The notes beneath the pieces are model-generated. The model had not been told where the DNA came from, ran no database searches, and was given only the letters and a program-made list of their open reading frames with translations. A DNA stretch of 53,989 nt from Pseudomonadota bacterium (GTDB lineage: Bacteria > Pseudomonadota > Gammaproteobacteria > Steroidobacterales > Steroidobacteraceae). The DNA lies in the NCBI GenBank assembly GCA_021805275.1, contig JAJZFQ010000160.1, positions 1 to 53,989 on the forward strand. Reading direction: 5' to 3'. Below are positions 16,345 through 24,174 of this stretch, one piece after another (position 1 is the first letter of the stretch; every line of letters starts with the position of its first letter). The position numbers were made by a program, and so were the translations under genes.

Positions 16345-16558
16345 GCAGCGCTCCGTTCATGTGCCCCGTCTGGGGCGTGGTAACGAACGCCGATGCGAAC
16401 AGCACAGACACAGACCGTGAATGTCGAGCTTTCGCCTCGCTCACGCGCCTGCAATCGGTGGTTGTGGAATGCTATCCCACGGCCTCCGCATCGGTCTCAA
16501 TGTCACCGCTGCGAAAGACCGCTCCGTGTGGTTCGACCCGCCCACCGGTTGGGTGACG

Positions 16559-16733
16559 GTACTGGCAGGTCTCCTGGCTTGCGGGTCGTGGTCTTGCGCC
16601 CAGCCTTCCCAGTTTCCCAGTGGCCATTATGGACGCGGACTCGCCGCTTACAGTTACGGGGGTAGCTGCGGAATCGACTCACGTCTAACCGCATTCCCTC
16701 TTGCCTCCCCGGCATCAACCGGGGAACCAGCAC
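16559..16733 (-). promoter_or_regulatory. Cobalamin (B12) riboswitch 3, ahead of btuB
   Basis: The complement of the typical aptamer is readable on the plus strand: 'GGCAGGTCTCCTGGCTT' (16564-16580), 'CAGCCTTCCCAG', 'CAGTGGCCATTATGG', 'CTTACAGTTACGGGGG' and 'CCGCATTCCCTCTTGCC'. The closing helix pairs 16727-16733 with 16559-16565, with one G-U. A perfect GCCCC-GTCT-GGGGC hairpin (16363-16376) lies just upstream of the btuB ribosome binding site and may be part of the expression platform. No T-run is present, so control is probably at translation. Confidence 0.93.
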
Positions 16734-17220
16734 GCGAGCGAGAGTGTCTCCTTAAGTCAGGCAGGCGTCAAGACCGTCAGCGCAGGGAGCGGCTCGGTTC
16801 AGCGGGCACTTCTTGTTCGCCATCGGTGCTCATGCCGCCGCCCCGCCGGAAGCACACGCAGGGGGCAGCTCGGGTCTTGGCAGAGTAAGCTTGGAAATTA
16901 GCGCACACATCCAGCCGCCGAGGATGCAAGTCCTGCGGCTCTGAGCACTGCGGACATCGAGGTCCCCTCCTCCGGCCAATCTGGCAGAACCTAAAGGGCA
17001 AAATGCGGATGATCCCGAGTGGTGCGTGGACCGTCCGGTCGAGGCGCTCCGGTTCGTGACCATCTGCGATCTAGGATTCCCCGCTCGTTCCCGCGAACAC
17101 GCCGGCACGCTTTGTAAAGTCAATGCCCCCTCCGTGTTACCGCATTCCCCAGTTCGCGGTACCCTGAGTTGCCCACGCAGACCCGCTTCGGCACCTTGTC
17201 CATTGAGGGCACTCAATCCG
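16734..17220. other. Divergent intergenic region
   Basis: Lies between riboswitch 3 (leftward) and the YncE-like gene (rightward) and must hold the promoters of both. I see no gene and no further riboswitch. Short ORFs here have no recognisable product. No convincing sigma-70 pair stands out. Confidence 0.4.
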
Positions 17221-18285
17221 ATGAACGAACAGCAGACTCATTCGTCCTTGCGCATCACGACGCGTCTATCCCGTGCGCCGTGCTGGATCACGGCAATGAG
17301 TGTTGTGGCAACCACGACGGCACATCTGCTCACGGCGTGCGCGTCCGAGCTGCCGCTGCGACAGGTCCGGTCAGACATCGTCCTGCCGGGAGCCGCGAAC
17401 CGATTCGACTACGCTAGCATCGACCGGCAGCACCGACTCCTGTTCATCTCGCACCTCGGATCGAACTTGGTCGTCGCATTCGATTTGAAGACCGAACGAG
17501 TGCTCACAACAATACGGGACGTCCCTGCAGTCCACGGAGTCCTGGCGGTACCGGAATTAGGTGAACTTTTCGCCTCGGCGACTGGTCGCAACCGGCTCGA
17601 TGTCATCTCCGAAGGACGCTTGCGTGTGATTGCCCATGCGCCCGCCGGAATCTACCCGGATGGCATGGCGTTTGCGCCGGACGTGCACAAGCTCTTTATT
17701 TCCGATGAGCATGGGGGAACCGAGACCGTTATCGATACGCGCACCAATCGCCGCATCGCCACCATCCCAATGGGTGGCCACGTGGGCAATTCGCAATATG
17801 ATCCGGTTTCCGATCGGATCTTTACCGACGTGCAGACGCGCGACCAGATCGTCAGCATCGACCCGCACTCAGACCGCATCGTGCACCGGTACTCGCTGCC
17901 GAACAGTTGCGACCACGATCATAGTCTGCTGATTGACGCGCGCGCACGTCTGGCGTTTGTGGCGTGCGACGGCAACGCCAAGCTGTTGCTCCTCGACATG
18001 AGAAACATGCGGGTCCTTTCCGTGCATACCGTGGGGCGCGATCCGGACGTCCTGGCGTTTGATCCGGGGCTGGGGCGATTATACGTGGCAAGCGAGAGCG
18101 GTGTCGTGGCTGTGTTCGAGCTCGACGGCACCCGGTTGCGTTTGCTCGGCCGCAAGTATCTCGCCTTCGAGGCTCACTCTGTCGCCGTGGATCCGATCAC
18201 GCATTGGGTTTATTTTCCATTGCAGGATGTCAATGGGCGCGGTGTCCTGCGGGTCATGGCGCCAATCGGGCTGCATCGACATTAA
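17221..18285 (+). CDS. YncE-like beta-propeller lipoprotein
   Basis: A 354-residue exported protein of the YncE/YVTN beta-propeller type. The N-terminal signal ends in a lipobox LTAC with cysteine at residue 40. The rest consists of repeated blades such as 'FDYASIDRQHRLLFISH', 'LVVAFDLKTERVLTTI', 'VIDTRTNRRIATIPMG', 'LLLLDMRNMRVLSVH' and 'DPGLGRLYVASESGVVAVFEL'. In this family the propeller is a binding or scaffolding domain; ligands vary. I chose the ATG at 17221 because the signal peptide follows; an in-frame upstream extension to 17026 has no such feature. It is divergent from the B12 receptor gene, but nothing in its sequence ties it to corrinoids. Confidence 0.75.
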   Translation: MNEQQTHSSLRITTRLSRAPCWITAMSVVATTTAHLLTACASELPLRQVRSDIVLPGAANRFDYASIDRQHRLLFISHLGSNLVVAFDLKTERVLTTIRDVPAVHGVLAVPELGELFASATGRNRLDVISEGRLRVIAHAPAGIYPDGMAFAPDVHKLFISDEHGGTETVIDTRTNRRIATIPMGGHVGNSQYDPVSDRIFTDVQTRDQIVSIDPHSDRIVHRYSLPNSCDHDHSLLIDARARLAFVACDGNAKLLLLDMRNMRVLSVHTVGRDPDVLAFDPGLGRLYVASESGVVAVFELDGTRLRLLGRKYLAFEAHSVAVDPITHWVYFPLQDVNGRGVLRVMAPIGLHRH

Positions 18286-18963
18286 TCCCCGGGACTGACT
18301 TGCATGAGGACCGCGCAGCCATCGCTGATGACACCGACCGGCCTCCTGGGCAAGCGCAGCAGCGCAGCTGCCTCATGACACCGCAATCACAATACGGGTA
18401 GACCGTTAAACTCTCCGGCACCTGAACGACGGACTTCCGCACTCCGCAGCACAACCGTGGAGACCCCGTGGACGGTTCGCTCAGGGCAAGTCCGCTTCGA
18501 TGATCGCGCCCTCACCTCGCGCCTCCTCCGCGGACCAGGCCTACTGCTGCGCATTTGTCAGACAATCACAATCCAAGTCAACGCTTGGGGTCCCTTGGCG
18601 AACCCTCCAACCGTACGATGCGGCTGGTCCGATCGGCCACCTTCCCGCGCAGCGGCGCGCGAACTGGACCGGTTGGAAGGTCGACGGGGTCGTAGATGCC
18701 CCAGAACGCCAACCTGAACGGCGTGTACGCGGACCGCCGCTCTGCAGGGCGACACAGACGGCAGACGGGCGACAGGGACTGATTGCAGGCGGCACGGGTC
18801 TCGTGCCTAATTCACAGGTCCGGGTCTGGTAGCGCTGCTGTATGGCTTCCGATGCGGTCGGGTACGGGGGCGTTGTGCCGTCTGGCAGTGTTCTCGGTCT
18901 TTTCGGTCATAATGGTCATGCAACCAGGGCGATTCTGGTTCAGCGAGCGAACGCGATAGAGGT
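18286..18963. other. Stretch without a supported gene
   Basis: About 680 bases with only short overlapping ORFs of no recognisable product. One structured element is visible: TCCAACCG (18606-18613) and CGGTTGGA (18670-18677) are exact complements, and GGTCC (18626-18630) pairs with GGACC (18666-18670). These could form a branched or bulged stem. No function can be given. Confidence 0.35.
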
Positions 18964-19455
18964 ATGAAGACGCTGCTGATTGTTCATCACTCGCATACGG
19001 GCGGCGCGCTGGCGATGGCACGAGCCGCCGCGACGGGTGCGGCATGCGAAGCCAGTGTGCGCGTGCGCTTTGAGACGGCCCTAGAATGCGGACCGCAGGC
19101 GTTGCTCGACTCAGATGGCTATCTATTCGCCTGCCCGGAGAATCTTGCGGCGATCTCCGGCCTCATGAAGGACTTCTTCGATCGCAGCTACTATGGGGTG
19201 CTCGGGCGCATCGAGGGGCGAGCATACGCAAACTTGATCTGCGCCGGAAGCGACGGGACCAATGCTGCTCGCCAGATCGAGCGTATCGCAACCGGCTGGC
19301 GGCTGCGCGCCATCGCACCGGCCGTGATCGTTTGCACGCATGCCCAGACGCCCGAAGAGATTCTCAAACGCAAGATCATCGCGCCGGCTGAGCTCGTGCG
19401 CTGCGAGGAAATCGGGGCCACCCTCGCGGCCGGACTCGAGCTCGGTATTTTCTGA
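18964..19455 (+). CDS. Flavodoxin-like NAD(P)H-dependent FMN oxidoreductase
   Basis: A 163-residue flavodoxin-fold protein. The FMN phosphate loop is in 'LLIVHHSHTGGALAMARAAATG' (residues 4-25, here broken as 'VHHSHTGG' then 'AMARAA'), followed by 'DGYLFACPENLAAISGLMKDFFDRSYYG' around residues 51-78 and 'ICAGSDGTNAARQIERIATGW'. These match NADPH-dependent FMN reductase or WrbA/NAD(P)H-quinone-type proteins. A weak GATAGAGGT lies just before the ATG. It is a single gene. A role in reducing corrinoid cobalt would suit the neighbourhood but is speculation. Confidence 0.75.
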   Translation: MKTLLIVHHSHTGGALAMARAAATGAACEASVRVRFETALECGPQALLDSDGYLFACPENLAAISGLMKDFFDRSYYGVLGRIEGRAYANLICAGSDGTNAARQIERIATGWRLRAIAPAVIVCTHAQTPEEILKRKIIAPAELVRCEEIGATLAAGLELGIF

Positions 19456-20261
19456 GCACTGTCATGCGGAACGCAGAAACCGCAGCTGGAGCGTGCTGGC
19501 GCAGGACCTTAGAATGCCGGCGATGTCTCCCCCCAAGACCTCCCGGCACAGTGATTGTGCGCTATTGCGGGATCTGGATGTTGATCCCTTGACCGCAATA
19601 CGGCCCACGCCTCATATTTTTTGGTAAGCCGCAGACCCACGACGGAAGGATCATCTCCGGCTAGACCGTGGTTGGGCCAGGATCATCCCGAGGGCGGCGC
19701 GAACCGAGCCGCGCATGGAACAAGGTATACATCGTGCTGAATGACGAGCTTTTCCTGCCCTCCGGCTGCGGAACTCATGTGCAGTCCGCCTATGACGAAG
19801 ATACGTCGGGACTGAAGGGCGAAGCCGGTTACCGACCGGATATCGATCCGGTTGCCGAGTATCTACTGGAGGCGACAGGGCGGTCTCCTCCCGCCGATGT
19901 CGGCCATGGAATCGGCAGGAAGCTCCCCGAGGCGCGCGCACCGCGCAAGCTCGGTATTGATTTTGGTACCAATCTCTCCTATCGCCGCGCAACCGGCCTC
20001 CGCGAGGTGGTCATCTGTTCCGACGCCATCGCACGCCTGCGTGATCCTCGCCTTTTTTGGCAACTGTTGTCACCGCGACGTCCTCAGCATCCACAATACA
20101 CTGGAGCGGGTACTGGTGCGCGGACCGGATATCCGGGTGCGCCGCCGAATCTTGCCCGCGTGCATCAATGGGCGCTCGATCAGTATGGGGCGCCGCCGAT
20201 CGAGTGCGCTCTAGCGCAGCATCGCGCCCGGGTGCAAGCAAACGCTGAATGAACCGCCGCC
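19456..20261. other. Probable decayed or unassigned region
   Basis: No recognised gene. The longest ORF (19668-20252, plus strand, 194 codons) has no signal peptide, domain or ribosome binding site that I can defend. Its parts ('NDELFLPSGCGTHVQSAY', 'HQWALDQYGAPP') look protein-like but match nothing I know. A second plus-strand frame is open over 19852-20214. This could be a frameshifted remnant. The region also lies where composition changes from the looser left part to the GC-richer right part. Confidence 0.3.
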
Positions 20262-20972
20262 ATGCCAGACAGTGACGCGGGATTTCCGCTGAAAGGCCCG
20301 ACGCTGGTGGCAGCCGGAGTTTTTCTGCTCGCCATCGCCGCGGTCGCCACCGTGCTGCTGAAGGAAGGACTCGGACCAACGCTTGTCCTGATCGCGACTT
20401 GGCGCAGCGCTGCCGCGGCTCCCTTCGTACTTATTTACGTGATCGCCGCACTCATTCTCGTACCCGACTCCCTGCTCACCCTGGCCGCCGGGGCAATCTT
20501 CGGTCTGGGCCGAGGATTAGCCCTCGTCTCGCTCGGCAGCACATTGGGCGCCGCGGCCGCCTTCCTCGTCGGTCGCCGCTTTGCTCATGAGTGGGTGCGC
20601 AGCCGGACTGGGCACTGGCGAAAATTTCATGCGCTCGATCGCGCAATCGTTCGTCACGGCTTCTGGATCGTATTTCTGACCCGGTTGTCCCCGGTCTTCC
20701 CATACGGCGTGCTCAACTATGCCTACAGTGTCACCACGGTGCGCCCGCGCGATTACCTGCTAGCGTCCTGGATCGGAATGCTGCCAGGCAGCCTACTTTA
20801 CGTCTATGCCGGTTCGGTCGCGATGAACATCACCCAGGTCATGCGCGGCGGGACCCCCATCGCCCGGCAGAGCAACCTGCTGCTGTGGATCGGCCTCGGC
20901 ACCACGGTTGTGGTCATCGGTCTCGTCACGCATCTTGCGCGGCGGGAACTGATGCGGCAGATCCGCTCCTGA
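20262..20972 (+). CDS. VTT-domain (TVP38/TMEM64, DedA-like) membrane protein
   Basis: A 236-residue polytopic membrane protein. An N-terminal helix at about 14-30 is followed by the VTT signature: 'APFVLIYVIAALILVPDSLLTLAAGAIFG', spread over about 52-81, and 'GRGLALVSLGSTLGAAAAFLVGRRFA' at about 82-108. Then come 'FLTRLSPVFPYGVLNYAYSVT' (about 136-156) and a last pair of helices. Proteins of this group are lipid scramblase or transporter candidates of the inner membrane; the substrate here is unknown. Its 3' end is overlapped on the opposite strand by the neighbouring FAD oxidoreductase ORF. Confidence 0.88.
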   Translation: MPDSDAGFPLKGPTLVAAGVFLLAIAAVATVLLKEGLGPTLVLIATWRSAAAAPFVLIYVIAALILVPDSLLTLAAGAIFGLGRGLALVSLGSTLGAAAAFLVGRRFAHEWVRSRTGHWRKFHALDRAIVRHGFWIVFLTRLSPVFPYGVLNYAYSVTTVRPRDYLLASWIGMLPGSLLYVYAGSVAMNITQVMRGGTPIARQSNLLLWIGLGTTVVVIGLVTHLARRELMRQIRS

Positions 20973-22175
20973 GGACTGCACGACCCGCGGCTCCTGCGAC
21001 TGTCCTGACGGCAATTCGGTGAACGCGCGCACGAAGCTCCGGTCGATCCAATCCTTCCAGCGCCACATCAGCCGTCCGCGCAGCATCCATCCGTTACGCG
21101 ATGCCACCGCGCACCGATTGCCGGTGCTGATCAGGCTCAGAAACGACCGCTGCGGCCGAAACGGCATTGGTGCACTCCCGAGCAGGACCCGGCGCAGATT
21201 GCGTTCGAGCGGCTTGGCTGCCCGAACGGCGAACACGCCCGCCTTCGGGCGAGGGTTCTCGGCCAAAGCGGCCGCATCGCCCGCGGCATAGATCTCGGGG
21301 TGTGAGACCGACCGGAGCGCATCGTCGACTCGAATGAATCCCCGCTCATCCAGCGCCAGTCCGGTATGAGCGAACCAGGCGGGCGCGCACGCGCCCGTCG
21401 CCCACAGGATCGAGTCCAGGGGGAACTCTCCTGCGCCGGCCACGGTCAACCGCCCTGGACCGATTGCGGTCACTGGCCGGCCGGTCAGCACCTCGATTCG
21501 CCGACGCGCCAGGATGCGCTCGAACGCCCGGCGTACGCGCGCGGAATGCGTCGGCAGAATCTGCGGAGTATCGCAGAACAGGAAGTACTGCAGCCGCTCG
21601 GTGTGTGGATCCAACTCGCGTAGCAGACGGCGTAGAGCGTATTGAACTGCGAGCAGCGTTTCCACGCCTGCGGCACCCGCGCCAACCATCCCGACGCGCA
21701 ACTGACCCGATTGGGCTATCGCCCGCTCCTGCAGTGCCGGCCAGTGCTTCAGGAACTCTGGGATGGGCTTCAGGGGAATGACGTGATCGGCCGCCCCCGG
21801 TACTTGGCGCACATCGGGGACTGCCCCGGTATTGATGGACAGCAAGTCGTATTGAACCGGTGGGCCATCGCTGAGCAAGACCCGCCGGGCCCGCAGATCG
21901 ATACCCACCGCCTCGGCACGGCACAGCTGCGCCCCCGCAAAGCGGCACAGCTGCCGAAGATCGATGTGGATCTGATCAAGCCGGTAATGCCCGGCAATGA
22001 ATCCCGGCAACATGCCCGAATAGGGCGTGCGGATGTCAGGACAGATCACCGTCACCCGCACTCCGGCCATGGGTCTGATCCCGAAGCCCTTGAGCACCCC
22101 GACGTGGCTGTGTCCGCCGCCGAGCAGGACCAGCTCTTTCAACGCTACCATATCACCGTGACGCATCGCGCTCAC
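20793..22175 (-). CDS. FAD/NAD(P)-dependent oxidoreductase, NDH-2/SelD-N-terminal-like
   Basis: A 460-residue two-dinucleotide-fold flavoprotein. The FAD site 'LVLLGGGHSHVGVLKGFG' is near the N-terminus. 'VICPDIRTPYSGMLPGFIAGHY' follows at about 42-63, and this pattern with a central 'YSGMLPG' is typical of the proteins that are fused to or sit beside selenophosphate synthetase (TIGR03169 type). 'VGMVGAGAAGVETLLAV' is the NAD(P) site and 'IYAAGDAAAL' the second FAD contact. The expected family C-terminus is 'WRWKDWIDRSFVRAFTELP', reached at about residue 395. About 60 more residues read antisense through the VTT gene, so the original stop may be lost. GTG at 22175 is used; the ATG at 22151 is an alternative. 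No selD is seen in the window. Confidence 0.82.
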   Translation of the reverse strand: MSAMRHGDMVALKELVLLGGGHSHVGVLKGFGIRPMAGVRVTVICPDIRTPYSGMLPGFIAGHYRLDQIHIDLRQLCRFAGAQLCRAEAVGIDLRARRVLLSDGPPVQYDLLSINTGAVPDVRQVPGAADHVIPLKPIPEFLKHWPALQERAIAQSGQLRVGMVGAGAAGVETLLAVQYALRRLLRELDPHTERLQYFLFCDTPQILPTHSARVRRAFERILARRRIEVLTGRPVTAIGPGRLTVAGAGEFPLDSILWATGACAPAWFAHTGLALDERGFIRVDDALRSVSHPEIYAAGDAAALAENPRPKAGVFAVRAAKPLERNLRRVLLGSAPMPFRPQRSFLSLISTGNRCAVASRNGWMLRGRLMWRWKDWIDRSFVRAFTELPSGQSQEPRVVQSSGADLPHQFPPRKMRDETDDHNRGAEADPQQQVALPGDGGPAAHDLGDVHRDRTGIDVK

Positions 22176-22321
22176 TGCTCACCCTGCCAGCTACCTTGAT
22201 GTCCTGAACACCCGGAGCACCAGCCCGCAGACAGACTTCTCACGCTCGGGGCTGCCGAGCGACTTTCGGCCGTGGTTGACCGCTCCATTGTCATCACCGT
22301 GATGCGAAGACGATCAGACGA

Positions 22322-22963
22322 TCATTTGAACTCACCGGTGCGCGCTCTCGCAAACCGACGCCACGCGAGGAACACGGCGGTCTCGATCGCCGGTCCCGGC
22401 AGCACAGCGGCCGGGAACTGCAACCCCGGGTGGGGCATCACGAACGGCAGCTGCGCCACCGCCAGCGCCCGGGACACGTGCAGGTCGAGTACGCGTAGCA
22501 TCAACACGCCCATCAGAATACTGCAGATCGGCGCACCGGGGCGCACCCCGAGCAGCAAGAAGCACAGCACTCCGCCGGCCGCGGTCAGACTGCAGGCCAC
22601 GGACAGTGCGATCGGCCGAGCGGCCCACGAGCATACGGTTGAGTGCGCGAACGGCGCGAAACCGATCACGATGCGGGCTGGGTGCAGCACAAGAGGCCAC
22701 CCGGTCAGATCGCCCACGAGTGACCCGAGTAGCAGGAAGATTACGAAGAACGGCACCCAGTTCCAGTCCGCCGGCGGCTCCCCGACCAGATCGTTCGCGC
22801 CCTCCAGCGTGGAGGGCGGCGCTGGCCGCGCCGCTGCCCCGCGCCGGCGCCTCAGTACTGCGCTGCCGGCGGGCAGCCCGGTGCCGATGAGCAGGGACGG
22901 CCGGCTCCAGAGGCTCTGAATGCCCAGTGTCAGCGGCAGCAGGCCGGCGGAGAGGACCGGCAC
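22322..22963 (-). CDS. HPP-like integral membrane protein
   Basis: A 213-residue protein with about four to five hydrophobic helices in the C-terminal two thirds: 'WVPFFVIFLLLGSLVGDL', 'VCSWAARPIALSVACSL', 'GVLCFLLLG', 'ICSILMGVLMLRVLDLH'. The segment 'RALAVAQLPFVMPHPGLQFP' recalls the end of HPP-family membrane proteins, but the classical HPP triplet is replaced by HPG. I prefer this frame to another long minus-strand frame at 22332-22979, which encodes no hydrophobic helices and is Arg-rich. The start is a GTG and uncertain. It lies upstream of, and may be co-transcribed with, the FAD oxidoreductase. Function unknown. Confidence 0.5.
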   Translation of the reverse strand: MPVLSAGLLPLTLGIQSLWSRPSLLIGTGLPAGSAVLRRRRGAAARPAPPSTLEGANDLVGEPPADWNWVPFFVIFLLLGSLVGDLTGWPLVLHPARIVIGFAPFAHSTVCSWAARPIALSVACSLTAAGGVLCFLLLGVRPGAPICSILMGVLMLRVLDLHVSRALAVAQLPFVMPHPGLQFPAAVLPGPAIETAVFLAWRRFARARTGEFK

Positions 22964-23344
22964 CCCAAAAGACCACCAAGCAATACGTCCTCGCTGGTTC
23001 GACCCAGGAACTGCCGTCGCGAAGGATCCGTCGTCTGACTCCTGAGCTGCTGCGTCAGTGCTGCGTTCACTATTGCCCCCCGGCGTTACGGGGGTCCGGC
23101 CACTCTGCCCTTAACATCGTAGTGCGACACGCGCATTGCTCTCAGTGCACCGCGATCCCATACGCACAATTGCGCCGAGTCATCCGTGACAGTTCACACT
23201 TCCTCGCAGGACGACAACCGGTCCGCAGAGCGCCGATCAGCTGCACCTGTCAGGCCCCGCGCATCCGCAATGCTCGGAACGGCGGCAGGTCGGCGTGACC
23301 TGATGCCCACAACCACGCCGCACGATCACGGCGCGAGGTCGGCT
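22964..23344. other. Stretch without a supported gene
   Basis: No gene seen. It contains a C-run/G-run hairpin (CCCCC, 7-base loop, GGGGG near 23079-23097). As the genes on both sides read leftward, this may be a terminator for dps and/or hold the promoter of the HPP-like gene, but neither is clear. Confidence 0.35.
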
Positions 23345-23824
23345 TTACTTGTGATCGTCTTCCAGGAGGCTGCGCAGCATCCAAGCGGTCTTCTCGTGAA
23401 TCTCCAGACGTTGCGTCAGCAGGTCCGCGGTTGGCTGGTCGCTCGCTTTATCGGCGGTCGCAAACAGCTTGCGCGCCGTGATGGCCACCTGCTCGTGCCC
23501 CTTGACGAGGTTGCGGATCATGTCCGCGGCCCGCGGGACAGTCTCGTCCTCGGCGATGCTCGTGAGGTTGCCGAGCGCCTTGTACGTTCCCGGCGCGAAG
23601 TGGCCGAGCGCCCGGATGCGCTCGGCGATCAGATCAACCGCTGCCCACAACTCGGTGTATTGCTGCTCGAACATCAGATGCAGCGTTTGGAACATCGGGC
23701 CGGTGACGTTCCAATGATAATTGTGCGTCTTGAGGTAGAGCGAATAGGTATCGGCCATCACGTGCGACAGACCCTGCGCGATCGCCTTGCGGTCTTTCTC
23801 GGAAATGCCAATATTGATGTCCAT
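23345..23824 (-). CDS. dps: Dps-family DNA-protecting ferritin
   Basis: A 159-residue Dps miniferritin, which forms a dodecamer that oxidises and stores iron and protects DNA from peroxide. The ferroxidase ligands of the family are visible: '[21 protein letters not shown]' starts at residue 33 with H37 and H49, and '[14 protein letters not shown]' gives D64 and E68. The ATG at 23824 has GAGGAG upstream and matches homologues; an in-frame upstream extension to 24028 is not needed. The predicted promoter lies 80 bases upstream. It is a monocistronic gene, close to other iron-handling genes (MbfA-like protein at 25.4 kb). Confidence 0.95.
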   Translation of the reverse strand: MDINIGISEKDRKAIAQGLSHVMADTYSLYLKTHNYHWNVTGPMFQTLHLMFEQQYTELWAAVDLIAERIRALGHFAPGTYKALGNLTSIAEDETVPRAADMIRNLVKGHEQVAITARKLFATADKASDQPTADLLTQRLEIHEKTAWMLRSLLEDDHK

Positions 23825-23900
23825 GGTCGCTCCTCGGGTCATGCGATACGGCACGGCAGCCCAGACCGTCACCCGGCCCCACCGCTGCGAAGAGTGCGTA

Positions 23901-23929
23901 TTATATCGTGGAACTGACGAGCACGGCAC
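23901..23929 (-). promoter_or_regulatory. Predicted dps promoter
   Basis: On the minus strand a perfect TATAAT (complement of 23901-23906) lies 77 bases before the dps ATG. The box 17 bases upstream (complement of 23924-23929) is TGCCGT, a poor -35. This fits a promoter that needs an activator such as OxyR or uses the stationary-phase sigma factor, as dps genes often do. The activator is an inference. Confidence 0.5.
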
Positions 23930-24174
23930 GTGCTGGGGCGTGGGCGGCGCGGGACAGGAGAACTCACCGGGCCGCCCGTGAGGTGTCGCCCCCGGGAAAT
24001 TACCGATTGCCGGATCACGGTCCGGCAAGGTTTACTGTCGGGCAACTCGCGCAGCCGTCCCCCGGATGCGGAACGAGATACGGAGAATGATTTCGCGGTA
24101 CCGGCATGCGCAGGTAGCGCGTGTCCTACGCGAGGCGCCGGTCGGACGAGCAACGGCAGCCGATTGAGCACACT

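Noticed and set aside
22332..22979. 215-codon minus-strand ORF in another frame of the HPP-like gene
   Set aside because: Arg-rich without hydrophobic segments, whereas the neighbouring frame encodes several membrane helices.
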